Source of the DNA: Oscillospiraceae bacterium
Lineage (GTDB): Bacteria; Bacillota; Clostridia; Oscillospirales; Ruminococcaceae
DNA length: 64,000 nt
Direction: 5' to 3'
Assembly (NCBI GenBank): GCA_015067175.1
Contig: SVMX01000001.1
Span: forward strand, 248,001 to 312,000
Below are positions 9,002-17,235 of this stretch, one piece after another (the stretch's first letter is position 1; every line of letters begins with the position of its first letter). The position numbers and the translations under genes were made by a program. A model generated the notes under the pieces. The model saw nothing but the letters and a program-made list of their open reading frames with translations, had not been told where the DNA came from and did not search any database.

Positions 9002-11017
9002 TTACTCTTCGGGTGCTTCCGAAGGTGATGAAAGCTTCTTGATATCGTAGGTCAGAGAAACTCCGATATCGGGACTTGTGGTGTAGAAGCACTCAATAAC
9101 GCGCTCCGCGACACTTCTGCCGTTTTCGGTGTCAGTGCCCACAAGCAAGATAACGTATTGATTTCCCGAATATTTGGTGCCGACATCTGCCCTTCTAAGC
9201 GATGAGATAACAGCACTCTGCAGCACCTTCATCGCCATGTCAAGCACACTGTTATCCACTATGTAGCCATCATGTGTATCGATCAGTGTAAACAGAAGTA
9301 TCTGGATATCCTTTTCGCTTCTTGACGCAAAACGCGCAATATAGCAGTATATCTTCTCAAACTCGCTGTAATCTACGTTGTAGCAGCCTTTTTCAAAGCT
9401 GACGTTTCCCTCTAAAATAGCGTAGATATTGTCTATATCTGCCGCTGTTTCGTCCTTAGGCAGCTTGCTGTCACTGAAAAAGCTGAAAGAGTTCTTTCCG
9501 TTGCGCTTTACATGATACAGCGACTTGTCAGCATTGCTGAACAGCTCTTCAAAATTCGCACCGCTGTCGGGCGCAAGCGCAATACCGATGGAAACCGAAG
9601 AGCTTGTATAATTATGCTCGTTAAGCATCTTATTAACATCGGAAATTATGCTCTGTGCGCAATCGGCAGCCTCCTGCTTATCAAGAGTTCTTGTAAAGAA
9701 TATAACGAACTCGTCACCGCCGATACGACATACGATATCAGTCTTTTCGGTGTTGTTTATAAGGATATTTGCGATCTCTTTAAGCACCATATCGCCAGCG
9801 ATATGACCGTAGTTATCATTTATCGACTTGAAGTTATCAAGGTCAAGAACAAACAGCACACCGCGCTTTCTGGTTGCAATGAAATCGTTTACCATCGCTT
9901 CAATTCCGCGCCTGTTGTAAAGACCGGTCAGGATATCGCGCTTGCTCTCCGCGCTTACACCCGATATGTACTCGTCCATAGCCTTGCGAATAGCCTTGTT
10001 AATATCGCCTGTAGCTTCAACGACGGTTTCATTCTTGATCTTGAAGCCGTTCTCCAGCATATTTATGAAAATATCGGCAATCTGCGGATCGAACTGAGTT
10101 CCGCGGCATCTTTTAAACTCCTCTATAACCGCCTCTGTATTGAGATTATCACGATAAGCACGGTTAGACGTCATAGCGTCATAGGAATCCGCAACCGCGA
10201 TGATACGAGCTATCAGCGGAATCTGCTCGCCTTTCAGACCCAAAGGATAGCCGGAGCCGTCATAGTGCTCATGGTGATACAGTGCACCGAGATGAACATC
10301 AGGGATACTGCGGATATTTTTCAGTATCTCGCCGCCCGTTACAGGGTGCTTTTTGATAAGCGCATATTCCTCTTTGTTAAGGCGTGCGGGCTTGTTGAGG
10401 ACAAGGTCGGGAACTCCGATCTTTCCGATATCGTGCAAAAGAGCCACATGATAAAGATTTCTGCACTTCTCCTCGTCCCAGCCGAGATTTTTGGCGATCT
10501 CCACCGAGCAGTTTGCAACTCTGTTGGAGTGACCGCTGGTGTAGCGATCCTTAGCCTCGATCGTAGTTGCAATGGCCATAATGGAATTTATAGAAACGCT
10601 CTCGACCTCGCGCGTTTTCTCCTCAAGGCGCTCCTCAAGGTCGTTTCTTAAGCTGTTTAGCTCCAAAATACGGCTGATTCTGCTCTTCATGACCTGAGGA
10701 ACAAAAGGCTTTGTGATAAAATCATCGGCGCCCTCTGAAAGAAGCTGACATTCAGCCTCGGGACTGTTGTCCGCAGTAAGGAAGATTATCGGTATCTTTG
10801 CCCACGCAGGATTTTTCTTGATCCTGTGCATAGTTTCCCTGCCGTCCATCTCGGGCATATTTTTATCAAGCAAAATAAGATCAGTCTGCCTTTTCTCCAA
10901 AAACTGAAGCGCCTGAGCACCCGAAAGCACAGGGGTCACCTGATAAAGCTCGGAAAGCTCCTGCTTTGCCATGGCAAGATTGGTCTTGTTGTCATCAACA
11001 ATAAGGATATGTTTCAT
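9002..11017 (-). CDS. response regulator with HD-GYP and GGDEF domains, plus a degenerate C-terminal GGDEF
   Basis: About 671 aa. The receiver domain (1-125) has its phospho-Asp in LILLDKNMPEMDG. An HD-GYP phosphodiesterase domain (145-340) carries HDIGKIGVPD, KKHPVTGGEI, HHEHYDGSGYP and ADSYDAMTSNRAYR. A GGDEF domain (370-510) has an intact RIGGDEFVIFF. A final block around residue 620 reads KYSGNQYVILL where GGDEF would be and is probably inactive. It could therefore both make and degrade c-di-GMP, depending on the receiver. The likely partner is the adjacent kinase. ATG 11017 is preferred. A TTG two codons upstream lies closer to the AAAGGA and is the alternative. Confidence 0.92.
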   Translation of the reverse strand: MKHILIVDDNKTNLAMAKQELSELYQVTPVLSGAQALQFLEKRQTDLILLDKNMPEMDGRETMHRIKKNPAWAKIPIIFLTADNSPEAECQLLSEGADDFITKPFVPQVMKSRISRILELNSLRNDLEERLEEKTREVESVSINSIMAIATTIEAKDRYTSGHSNRVANCSVEIAKNLGWDEEKCRNLYHVALLHDIGKIGVPDLVLNKPARLNKEEYALIKKHPVTGGEILKNIRSIPDVHLGALYHHEHYDGSGYPLGLKGEQIPLIARIIAVADSYDAMTSNRAYRDNLNTEAVIEEFKRCRGTQFDPQIADIFINMLENGFKIKNETVVEATGDINKAIRKAMDEYISGVSAESKRDILTGLYNRRGIEAMVNDFIATRKRGVLFVLDLDNFKSINDNYGHIAGDMVLKEIANILINNTEKTDIVCRIGGDEFVIFFTRTLDKQEAADCAQSIISDVNKMLNEHNYTSSSVSIGIALAPDSGANFEELFSNADKSLYHVKRNGKNSFSFFSDSKLPKDETAADIDNIYAILEGNVSFEKGCYNVDYSEFEKIYCYIARFASRSEKDIQILLFTLIDTHDGYIVDNSVLDMAMKVLQSAVISSLRRADVGTKYSGNQYVILLVGTDTENGRSVAERVIECFYTTSPDIGVSLTYDIKKLSSPSEAPEE

Positions 11018-11076
11018 GTGCAATCAATTCCTTTGCTATATTATCAACATATAACTCAATGTACTATACCAATCTA

Positions 11077-11106
11077 ATTATACAACATTTTTACCCTGTT
11101 TGTCAA
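11077..11106 (-). promoter_or_regulatory. promoter of the HD-GYP/kinase/degV operon, with overlapping palindrome
   Basis: On the minus strand TTGACA (11106-11101), 18-bp spacer, TATAAT (11082-11077). An 18-bp perfect palindrome TCAATGCT-tt-AGCATTGA at 11103-11120 overlaps the -35 box and is a plausible operator. Confidence 0.7.
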
Positions 11107-11170
11107 TGCTTTAGCATTGATAACTATACAAAAAATAGACAACAGACTAAAATTTTTTGTTTTCGAGAAC

Positions 11171-11210
11171 AAAAAAGATGGATATTACACGTTTGAGCAA
11201 TATCCATCTT
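11171..11210 (-). terminator. terminator of the hyd maturation operon
   Basis: A 12-bp stem AAGATGGATATT/AATATCCATCTT followed on the minus strand by a T6 run, 10 bases past the hydF stop. Confidence 0.9.
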
Positions 11211-11220
11211 CAATATGACC

Positions 11221-12420
11221 TTAATCTAATGCAGAAAGTGCCTCAGGAAACAGCTCCACGCTTCTTCGGAGTATTCCTGTCATGTGCGCTATGGCAATTC
11301 CGTAATTTGTTATCGGAACTCCGCTTTCAAGCGTAAAGCGAGTGCGGTACTGCATTTCTCTTTCGTTAAGCATACAGCCGCCGCAGTGTATTACAAGGGA
11401 ATACTGCGAAACATCTTCGGGGAACTGCGTTCCCGATGTGAACTCAAAGCTGATGTCCTTGCCCGTGTGCTTTTTTATCAGCGCGGGAAGCTTCACCGTT
11501 CCTATGTCGCCGCATTGCCTGTGATGTGTGCAGCCCTCAGAGATAAGCACCTTATCGCCGTCTTTGAGCTTATCCAGTGCCGCTGCGCCCCTAGCCGCCG
11601 AAACAAGGTCGCCCTTGTAGCGCGCAAAAAGTATCGAAAACGAGGTCAGCGGTATATCCTCGGGGACGACCTTTGATACCTGCGCAAAAGCCTGCGAATC
11701 GGTTATAACGAGCCTAGGCTTTTTTCCGAGCGCCGCAAGCGTTGCCGAAAGCTCCGTGTCGCGCGTTACAACGGAAGCCGCACCCGAATCGAGGATATCG
11801 CGTATTGTTTGCTGCTGCGGAAGAATAAGTCTGCCCTTTGGCGCAGCCTTGTCGATAGGTACTACCAAAACGACCATATCGTTCGGCTGCAAAAGGTCAG
11901 CAACGACGCGCTTTGTATTCTCCTCCTGCTTTACAAGCCTGCCGATAAGCTCCTTTAGTTCATTGATATTCGTGCCGTTTTTCGCACTCACGCATATCTC
12001 GTTTGCTTGAAGCTTAGGCGGCTCGTTTCTGATATCCGATTTGTTGTAAACAACGATATAGGGGATCTTCTTATCCTGAAACAGCGATATAAGCTCTTTT
12101 TCAGTCACGGAATCCGCCGCGCCCTCGGTTACAAGCACCGCGATATCGGTGTAATTCAACGCCTGACGCGCTTTTTTCACTCGCATTTCGCCAAGCTCTC
12201 CCACATCGTCAAGCCCCGGTGTGTCAATGATAACAACAGGACCGAGTGGAAGCAGCTCCATTGCCTTTTTCACGGGGTCTGTAGTCGTTCCCTTGACATC
12301 TGAAACAAGGCACAGCTCCTGCCCTGTGACAGCGTTCACAACGCTGGATTTTCCCGCATTCCTCAGCCCGAAAAAGCCGATATGCAGGCGCTCTGCCGAA
12401 GCGGTGTCATTAAGTCCCAT
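11221..12420 (-). CDS. hydF: [FeFe]-hydrogenase maturation GTPase HydF
   Basis: Scaffold on which the 2Fe subcluster of the H-cluster is completed before transfer to apo-hydrogenase. In 399 aa the P-loop GLRNAGKS is at residues 18-25, the switch/G3 motif is DTPGLDD and NKSD is G4. C-terminal iron-sulfur ligands fit the family signature CxH...HCxxC: Cys297, His299, then His345, Cys346 and Cys349, with 45 residues between the two halves. The start lies close behind hydG (9-bp gap), so they are cotranscribed. The gene ends at the strong terminator at 11171. Confidence 0.97.
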   Translation of the reverse strand: MGLNDTASAERLHIGFFGLRNAGKSSVVNAVTGQELCLVSDVKGTTTDPVKKAMELLPLGPVVIIDTPGLDDVGELGEMRVKKARQALNYTDIAVLVTEGAADSVTEKELISLFQDKKIPYIVVYNKSDIRNEPPKLQANEICVSAKNGTNINELKELIGRLVKQEENTKRVVADLLQPNDMVVLVVPIDKAAPKGRLILPQQQTIRDILDSGAASVVTRDTELSATLAALGKKPRLVITDSQAFAQVSKVVPEDIPLTSFSILFARYKGDLVSAARGAAALDKLKDGDKVLISEGCTHHRQCGDIGTVKLPALIKKHTGKDISFEFTSGTQFPEDVSQYSLVIHCGGCMLNEREMQYRTRFTLESGVPITNYGIAIAHMTGILRRSVELFPEALSALD

Positions 12421-12429
12421 CGTTCCTCC

Positions 12430-13878
12430 TTAGAAGCGGAAATCTCTGCGGTTTGAGTTCTTGATGTCCTCAATATTCTTTGTTGCGATATCGCGTACCT
12501 TATCGGTAGGAATCTTTTTAAGCTCCTCCTCGATAAGCTTGAAGCCTATCTCCTTTGTTTCGTCGCTTGCGTAGTCAACAAGGTATTCCGTCAGCGTCAT
12601 AAGCGCGTTGGGGTGACAGCAGTTGAGTATCTGTCCGCTCTTGCAAAGACTCATAAAGCGGTCGCCTGTTCTGCCCTCGCGGTAGCACGCTGTGCAGAAC
12701 GACGGGATATGTCCGCACTCCATCAGCCATTTTACGACCTCGTCAAGCGTGCGCTGGTCGGAAACGTCAAACTGCTCACTGTCGTGAGGACGCTCTTCCT
12801 CTGTGTAGCCGCCTACAGATGTACGCGAAGCGCCGCTTATCTGCGAGATACCCATATTGAGCACCTTGCCGCGCACCTCCTCGGACTCTCTTGTGGAGAT
12901 TATCATGCCTGTGTAAGGCACAGCAAGACGTATACACGCGATTATCTTTTCAAACATCTCGTCCGAAATGGAGTTGTCGAAAACGTTGGGGTCTATGTCG
13001 TCTGCACGCTTTATTCTGGGCACGCTGATGGTGTGAGGGCCTACGCCGTGAACTGCTTCAAGGTGCTCTGCGTGCATAAGAAGTCCCGCAAACTCATATT
13101 TATACAGCTCCAGACCGAACAGAACGCCGAGTCCGACATCGTCGATACCGCCCTCCATAGCTCTGTCCATAGCCTCGGTGTGGTAGTCGTAGTCGTGCTT
13201 CGGGCCTGTGGGGTGAAGCTTCAGATAGCTCTCCTTGTGATATGTTTCCTGGAACAGAATATATGTACCTATGCCTGCGTCTCTAAGCTTGCGGTAATTC
13301 TCAACGGTAGTTGCCGCTATATTAACGTTCACGCGGCGGATAGCGCCGTTTTTGTGGTTTATGCTGTAAATAGTTTTGATACATTCAAGGATATACTCGA
13401 TAGGATTGTTTACGGGGTCCTCGCCTGCTTCGATCGCAAGGCGCTTGTGACCCATATCCTGAAGCGCGATTACCTCGGCACGCACCTCGTCCTGTGTGAG
13501 CTTTTTGCGCGCGATGTGCTTGTTCTTCATGTGATAGGGACAGTAAACACAGCCGTTAACGCAGTAATTAGACAGATACAGCGGTGCAAACATAACGATA
13601 CGGTTGCCGTAGAAAGCAAGCTTTATCTCCTCGGCTATCTTGAAGATACGCTCCTGCACGGACTTGTCCTCGCACGCGAGAAGCACGGAAGCCTCGCGGT
13701 GAGTAAGTCCCTTACAGACGCAACCCTTGCCGTTCTTTACGGGACGAGCCTTTTCCAGTATCTCGTTGATAAGCTCCATGTTGTTTTTGTTAGCCTCGGC
13801 GTAAGCAAGAGTGTCAAGTATCTCGCCGTCATTGATAAATTCCTCGGCTTTGAGTGATTTGGGGTCGTAGATTGCCAT
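12430..13878 (-). CDS. hydG: [FeFe]-hydrogenase H-cluster radical SAM maturase HydG
   Basis: Radical-SAM tyrosine lyase that makes the CO and CN ligands of the H-cluster. The 482-aa product has the radical-SAM cluster ligands Cys106, Cys110 and Cys113 in YCVNGCVYC. The C-terminal second cluster lies in CTACYREGRTGDRFMSLCK, as in HydG but not ThiH. The ATG at 13878 is chosen because GAAAGGAC lies 7-14 nt upstream. A longer open frame starts only at a TTG that overlaps that site. It sits between hydE and hydF in the same operon. Confidence 0.96.
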   Translation of the reverse strand: MAIYDPKSLKAEEFINDGEILDTLAYAEANKNNMELINEILEKARPVKNGKGCVCKGLTHREASVLLACEDKSVQERIFKIAEEIKLAFYGNRIVMFAPLYLSNYCVNGCVYCPYHMKNKHIARKKLTQDEVRAEVIALQDMGHKRLAIEAGEDPVNNPIEYILECIKTIYSINHKNGAIRRVNVNIAATTVENYRKLRDAGIGTYILFQETYHKESYLKLHPTGPKHDYDYHTEAMDRAMEGGIDDVGLGVLFGLELYKYEFAGLLMHAEHLEAVHGVGPHTISVPRIKRADDIDPNVFDNSISDEMFEKIIACIRLAVPYTGMIISTRESEEVRGKVLNMGISQISGASRTSVGGYTEEERPHDSEQFDVSDQRTLDEVVKWLMECGHIPSFCTACYREGRTGDRFMSLCKSGQILNCCHPNALMTLTEYLVDYASDETKEIGFKLIEEELKKIPTDKVRDIATKNIEDIKNSNRRDFRF

Positions 13879-13944
13879 GATATTATGTCCTTTCAAATTT
13901 AGTGGGCACCTCTAAGAACCGTTTTGTACAGAGAAAATGAGTTT

Positions 13945-15009
13945 TTAGAAGTGACCTTTTTCTTTTTCCTTGTGGTCGCCGCGGGCGGTGACTATCTCTG
14001 CACCGACCGAAGCCATTTGCTCTTTCAGTTTTTCAATAGCCTGTGCTGATTCTCCGCCTGTGCTGAGCTTATTGTTGTAAAGCTCGTACTTTTTTCGCAC
14101 GGATATCGGAGAGAGGTTTGGCATTACTACATTCGCGCCCGAACGTATTCCCTTTTCACGTCCGCCCTCCAAGATAGTGCCCAGCGCAGTCGTTGCGGGA
14201 AGCAATATTTCGGGGCATATCAGCCGCACTATCGACAAAAGATAGCAGGTAAGCTCTGCTGTTCCTGCTGGGCAGTCTTTAAACGGAGTTGCCTCATGAG
14301 GGATAAACGGGCCTATTCCGCACATATGCGGCTTGAACTCCTCCACGAATTTCAAGTCCTGCGCCAAATTGCGCGAAGTCTGAAACGGCGAGCCTACCAT
14401 AAAGCCGCAGCCCGTCTGAAAACCGATGTCTTTCAGCGCTTTCAGGCATTCCATACGGCGGTCATAGCTCATTTCCTCGGGGTGAAGCTTTTCATAATGC
14501 GCCTTGTCAGCCGTTTCGTGCCTTAGCAGATAGCGGTCTGCGCCCGCGTCAAAAAGACGCTGATAGCTCTCTCTGCTCCGCTCCCCCAGCGATAAGGTTA
14601 CAGCACAGTCGGGGTGAGCGCGTTTTATGCTCTCTATAAGCGGACAAAGCAGCTCGTCAGTGAAATGAGAGTCCTCGCCGCCCTGCATTACAAACGTGCG
14701 GAAGCCCAAAGCATAGCCCTCGTCGCAGCACTGAAGTATCTCCTCTGAAGTCAGACGATAACGATCGCAGGAGCGGTTGCTTCGCCTTATTCCGCAGTAA
14801 AGGCAGTCGTTTTTGCAAATATTGCTGATCTCAACAAGTCCGCGAATGAATACCGCCTTGCCGTAATGCTTTTCCTTTTCCGCCAGGGCAAGCTCCGCAA
14901 GCCTTGCCGCCGCTTTCTCGGTGCGCTGTTCGATAAGCTGTTCATACTCCTCAACAGTAAGAGAGTGCTGCCGCGAAAGCTTCTCTATAAGCGCAAAAAC
15001 GTTATCCAT
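13945..15009 (-). CDS. hydE: [FeFe]-hydrogenase H-cluster radical SAM maturase HydE
   Basis: Radical-SAM enzyme that helps build the dithiomethylamine-bridged subcluster. In 354 aa the CX3CX2C signature is Cys65, Cys69 and Cys72 in ICKNDCLYC. FVMQGGEDSHF and the LRHETADKAHYEKLHP segment are characteristic of HydE and its BioB-like relatives. The start overlaps the end of the upstream regulator gene by 8 nt. A 66-bp gap separates it from hydG. Confidence 0.95.
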   Translation of the reverse strand: MDNVFALIEKLSRQHSLTVEEYEQLIEQRTEKAAARLAELALAEKEKHYGKAVFIRGLVEISNICKNDCLYCGIRRSNRSCDRYRLTSEEILQCCDEGYALGFRTFVMQGGEDSHFTDELLCPLIESIKRAHPDCAVTLSLGERSRESYQRLFDAGADRYLLRHETADKAHYEKLHPEEMSYDRRMECLKALKDIGFQTGCGFMVGSPFQTSRNLAQDLKFVEEFKPHMCGIGPFIPHEATPFKDCPAGTAELTCYLLSIVRLICPEILLPATTALGTILEGGREKGIRSGANVVMPNLSPISVRKKYELYNNKLSTGGESAQAIEKLKEQMASVGAEIVTARGDHKEKEKGHF

Positions 15010-15259
15010 TGCTTATCACGTTGGAATAAGCAGTCTTTACGCTTATCCCGCTCAGCTTTCCTATCTTTCCCGACAGCGCGGAAATAGTATCCTGCGGCGC
15101 GTCAAGCGCTATGCTGACGATGTTGATGTTCCGCTCGCGGTACGGAACGCCCATACGCCCGATTATGTAATTTCCATATTCGTGTAGTATAGAATTGAGC
15201 GCCTCGGTCGAGTTTGTGTCCTCTACGATTATGCCCATAACTGCAACGCGTGTGTCCAT
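15002..15259 (-). CDS. TM1266-type iron-only hydrogenase system regulator
   Basis: An 85-aa ACT-fold/NikR-C-like protein of the family found with hydEFG in anaerobes. Its opening RVAVMGIIVEDTNS and the GRMGVPYRERNINIVSIALDAP and GKLSGISVKTAYS segments match that family. The ATG at 15259 is preceded by AAAGGAAG at a good distance, and longer open-frame versions lack a ribosome site. It is the first gene of the operon, and its stop lies inside the hydE start region. Ligand and target are not known from the sequence. The leader upstream carries a terminator/antiterminator pair. Confidence 0.88.
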   Translation of the reverse strand: MDTRVAVMGIIVEDTNSTEALNSILHEYGNYIIGRMGVPYRERNINIVSIALDAPQDTISALSGKIGKLSGISVKTAYSNVISNG

Positions 15260-15282
15260 AAAACTTCCTTTCAAAACAAAAT

Positions 15283-15354
15283 GTGCCCCTCGCGCAAAAG
15301 CGCAGAAAGGCACAGCAATACGTAATATCATTAATACTATAAGCAGCGCCTTTC
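15283..15354 (-). promoter_or_regulatory. putative attenuator in the hyd operon leader (mutually exclusive hairpins)
   Basis: On the minus-strand RNA a terminator hairpin (15313-15300 with 15295-15283, AAAA loop on the plus strand) is followed by the T-rich run 15282-15272, only 13 bases before the regulator's ATG. Its 5' arm can instead pair with an upstream segment: 15354-15343 with 15316-15305, 11 of 12 pairs counting one G-U. The two pairings cannot coexist, which is the classic layout of a termination-control leader. The ligand or factor is unknown. Confidence 0.65.
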
Positions 15355-15386
15355 ACTCAGATCATTCTTTATGTCAGGGTATAAAT

Positions 15387-15415
15387 ATTATAATATATTA
15401 TGTCGAAAAAGTCAA
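15387..15415 (-). promoter_or_regulatory. promoter of the hydrogenase maturation operon
   Basis: On the minus strand TTGACT (15415-15410), 17-bp spacer, TATAAT (15392-15387). This predicts a start near 15380 and a leader of about 120 nt. Confidence 0.8.
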
Positions 15416-15527
15416 TGGTAATCGCAGCCATAAAACCATGCTTTTCATATTTTTGCTCATTTTTTCCGTTTTTGTTGAATTTCAATTGTAATAGTTCAAC
15501 GAAATTGATGAAAACGCCGCAAATCGG

Positions 15528-15556
15528 TTGCGTTAGTCGCTCGGTTATGCTATAAT
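15528..15556 (+). promoter_or_regulatory. promoter of the NRPS-like operon
   Basis: TTGCGT (15528-15533), 17-bp spacer, TATAAT (15551-15556), about 45 bases before the PPTase ATG. Together with the hyd leader on the other strand it fills the 343-base gap 15260-15602. Confidence 0.7.
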
Positions 15557-15602
15557 ATAATTTGGTGGTTAGTAAAATATAGTATATATCATTGGAAGGC
15601 TT

Positions 15603-16232
15603 ATGCAGATAAGATTAGTTCACACAAATGATGTGCCGCTCAGCAGGCTTGAGCCGCTCACCGCAATGCTCACGCCAAAGCACCGCGAACGGCTTGCTTC
15701 GCTCGGCGACTCTGCCGCAGCAGAGCTTATCATGTCTGAGCTTTTGGTGCGCAACGAGGCGTCAATGGCGCTTTCAATTCCGTTTTGGAAGCTGAACTTC
15801 GGATACTCCGAATACGGCAAACCTTATATCGAGGGCTTTGAAAGCTACAGCTTTTCCGTGTCACATTCGGGCGGGTACGTTGCGTTTATTGACAGCACCG
15901 AGGATATCGGGATAGATATCCAGCTTATACAAGGAAAAAACAAATACGCCGCGCGCTTTTTCACTGAAAACGAGCAGCTCTACGCCGCGCAGAGCGATAA
16001 CGCCTTTTTCGAAGTGTGGACGCGCAAGGAAGCCTACATCAAAATGCTTGGTATCGGGCTTTCCCATGGGCTGAGAAGCTTTGACGTACTGGACGACAGC
16101 CTAGGCTGCTGCTTCACCACAAAAAAACTACAACATCACATAATTTCGGTATGCAGCGAACAAGAAGCTGCGCTTACGACCAAAACGACAAACGCTGAAA
16201 CGCTGCTCAACGCAGCTTTTGCAATAACATAA
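15603..16232 (+). CDS. Sfp-type 4'-phosphopantetheinyl transferase
   Basis: Transfers the phosphopantetheine arm of CoA to the serine of a carrier protein. In 209 aa the conserved Mg-binding Asp105 lies in DIGIDIQ, and W139xxKEA144 (WTRKEAYIK) supplies the catalytic Lys142/Glu143. FSVSHSGGYV precedes these, as in the family. The length fits the Sfp/Gsp class. It is the first gene of a five-gene operon whose fourth gene encodes a carrier protein, so that protein is the obvious substrate. AAGG lies 6-9 nt before the ATG. Confidence 0.93.
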   Translation: MQIRLVHTNDVPLSRLEPLTAMLTPKHRERLASLGDSAAAELIMSELLVRNEASMALSIPFWKLNFGYSEYGKPYIEGFESYSFSVSHSGGYVAFIDSTEDIGIDIQLIQGKNKYAARFFTENEQLYAAQSDNAFFEVWTRKEAYIKMLGIGLSHGLRSFDVLDDSLGCCFTTKKLQHHIISVCSEQEAALTTKTTNAETLLNAAFAIT

Positions 16233-16245
16233 CAGGAGGACTTAT

Positions 16246-17235
16246 ATGAGCGCAATCGTCATCGCATCGGCAATAGTCGGAGGACTTGCCGTTGCAGGAA
16301 CAGTCGGCTCTTTTGTAGGAGCAAACACACTGTACAAAAAGATAATCCCGCGTCAGGACCAGTGCAGAGTTGACGTCAGCGAAATGGCTGACGCAAAGAA
16401 GTGGGAACGCTACATCGAATTTATTCATGAAAACAAGGATTGGCTTTTCAAGCGCGAGATGGAGCATATCACTCTCAAAGCGCGTGACGGCATAACGCTC
16501 CACGGCGATTATATCAAGACAGACGGCGATACTGATACCATTGCGGTATGCGTTCACGGCTACACAACTACGGGCATGGACGCCTGCTCGTCTATCGCAA
16601 CATATTTCCTCAAAAACGGCTATGACTGCCTTATCATGGACAACCGCGCTCACGGCAAGAGCGAGGGAGACTATGTCGGCTTCGGAATACTCGACAGATA
16701 CGACCTAATCAAGTGGCTCGAATACTTAAACGACCGTTTTGAGGGCAAAAAAAATATCATTCTCTACGGCGTTTCAATGGGAGGTTCAACAGTGCTGATG
16801 ACCGCAGGCCTTGAAAACTTCCCGAAGAATGTAAAGGCGATAATCGCAGAGTGTGCGTTCACAACTCCTTATGATGTGTTTGCGCATATCCTCAAAAGAG
16901 ATTATCACATGGCAAAGTTCCCCATCATGAACATCAACGACAGGATGTGCAGAAAAACAGCAGGCTACGGCTTCAAGGACTGCTCAACGCTTGACGCAGT
17001 TAAGTCCACAAGCTGCCCGATACTGTTCGTTCACGGCAGCGAGGACGATTTCGTCCCCACTCACATGAGCCACGAGAACTATGAAGCCTGCACAGCTCCA
17101 AAGGAGCTGCTTATCGTTGAAAATGCGGGGCACGCAGCAAGCTACTACGAAAGCCCCGAATTATATCAAAAAACTATTGAGGAATTTCTCGGAAAACACG
17201 CACCCGAGATCTTACCGGAAAGGACAAGCAAATGA
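16246..17235 (+). CDS. membrane-anchored alpha/beta hydrolase
   Basis: 329 aa with one N-terminal membrane span (residues 4-26, Ala/Gly/Val rich), then an alpha/beta-hydrolase fold. The nucleophile is Ser177 in GVSMGGS, the acid is probably Asp267 or Asp268 in HGSEDDFVP, and the base is His296 in ENAGHAA. The oxyanion segment is VHGYTTTG. It resembles BAAT/DUF1749-like serine hydrolases. In this operon it could act as an off-loading thioesterase or acyl transferase at the membrane (inference). A GGAGG precedes the ATG, and its stop overlaps the next start by 4 nt. Confidence 0.85.
   Translation: MSAIVIASAIVGGLAVAGTVGSFVGANTLYKKIIPRQDQCRVDVSEMADAKKWERYIEFIHENKDWLFKREMEHITLKARDGITLHGDYIKTDGDTDTIAVCVHGYTTTGMDACSSIATYFLKNGYDCLIMDNRAHGKSEGDYVGFGILDRYDLIKWLEYLNDRFEGKKNIILYGVSMGGSTVLMTAGLENFPKNVKAIIAECAFTTPYDVFAHILKRDYHMAKFPIMNINDRMCRKTAGYGFKDCSTLDAVKSTSCPILFVHGSEDDFVPTHMSHENYEACTAPKELLIVENAGHAASYYESPELYQKTIEEFLGKHAPEILPERTSK

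Noticed and set aside
9512-10651. 379-codon plus-strand frame opposite the HD-GYP gene
   Set aside because: Antisense shadow of a well-supported multi-domain gene.
12613-13857. 414-codon plus-strand frame opposite hydG
   Set aside because: Complement of a clearly coding gene with all catalytic motifs; low-complexity translation and no ribosome site.
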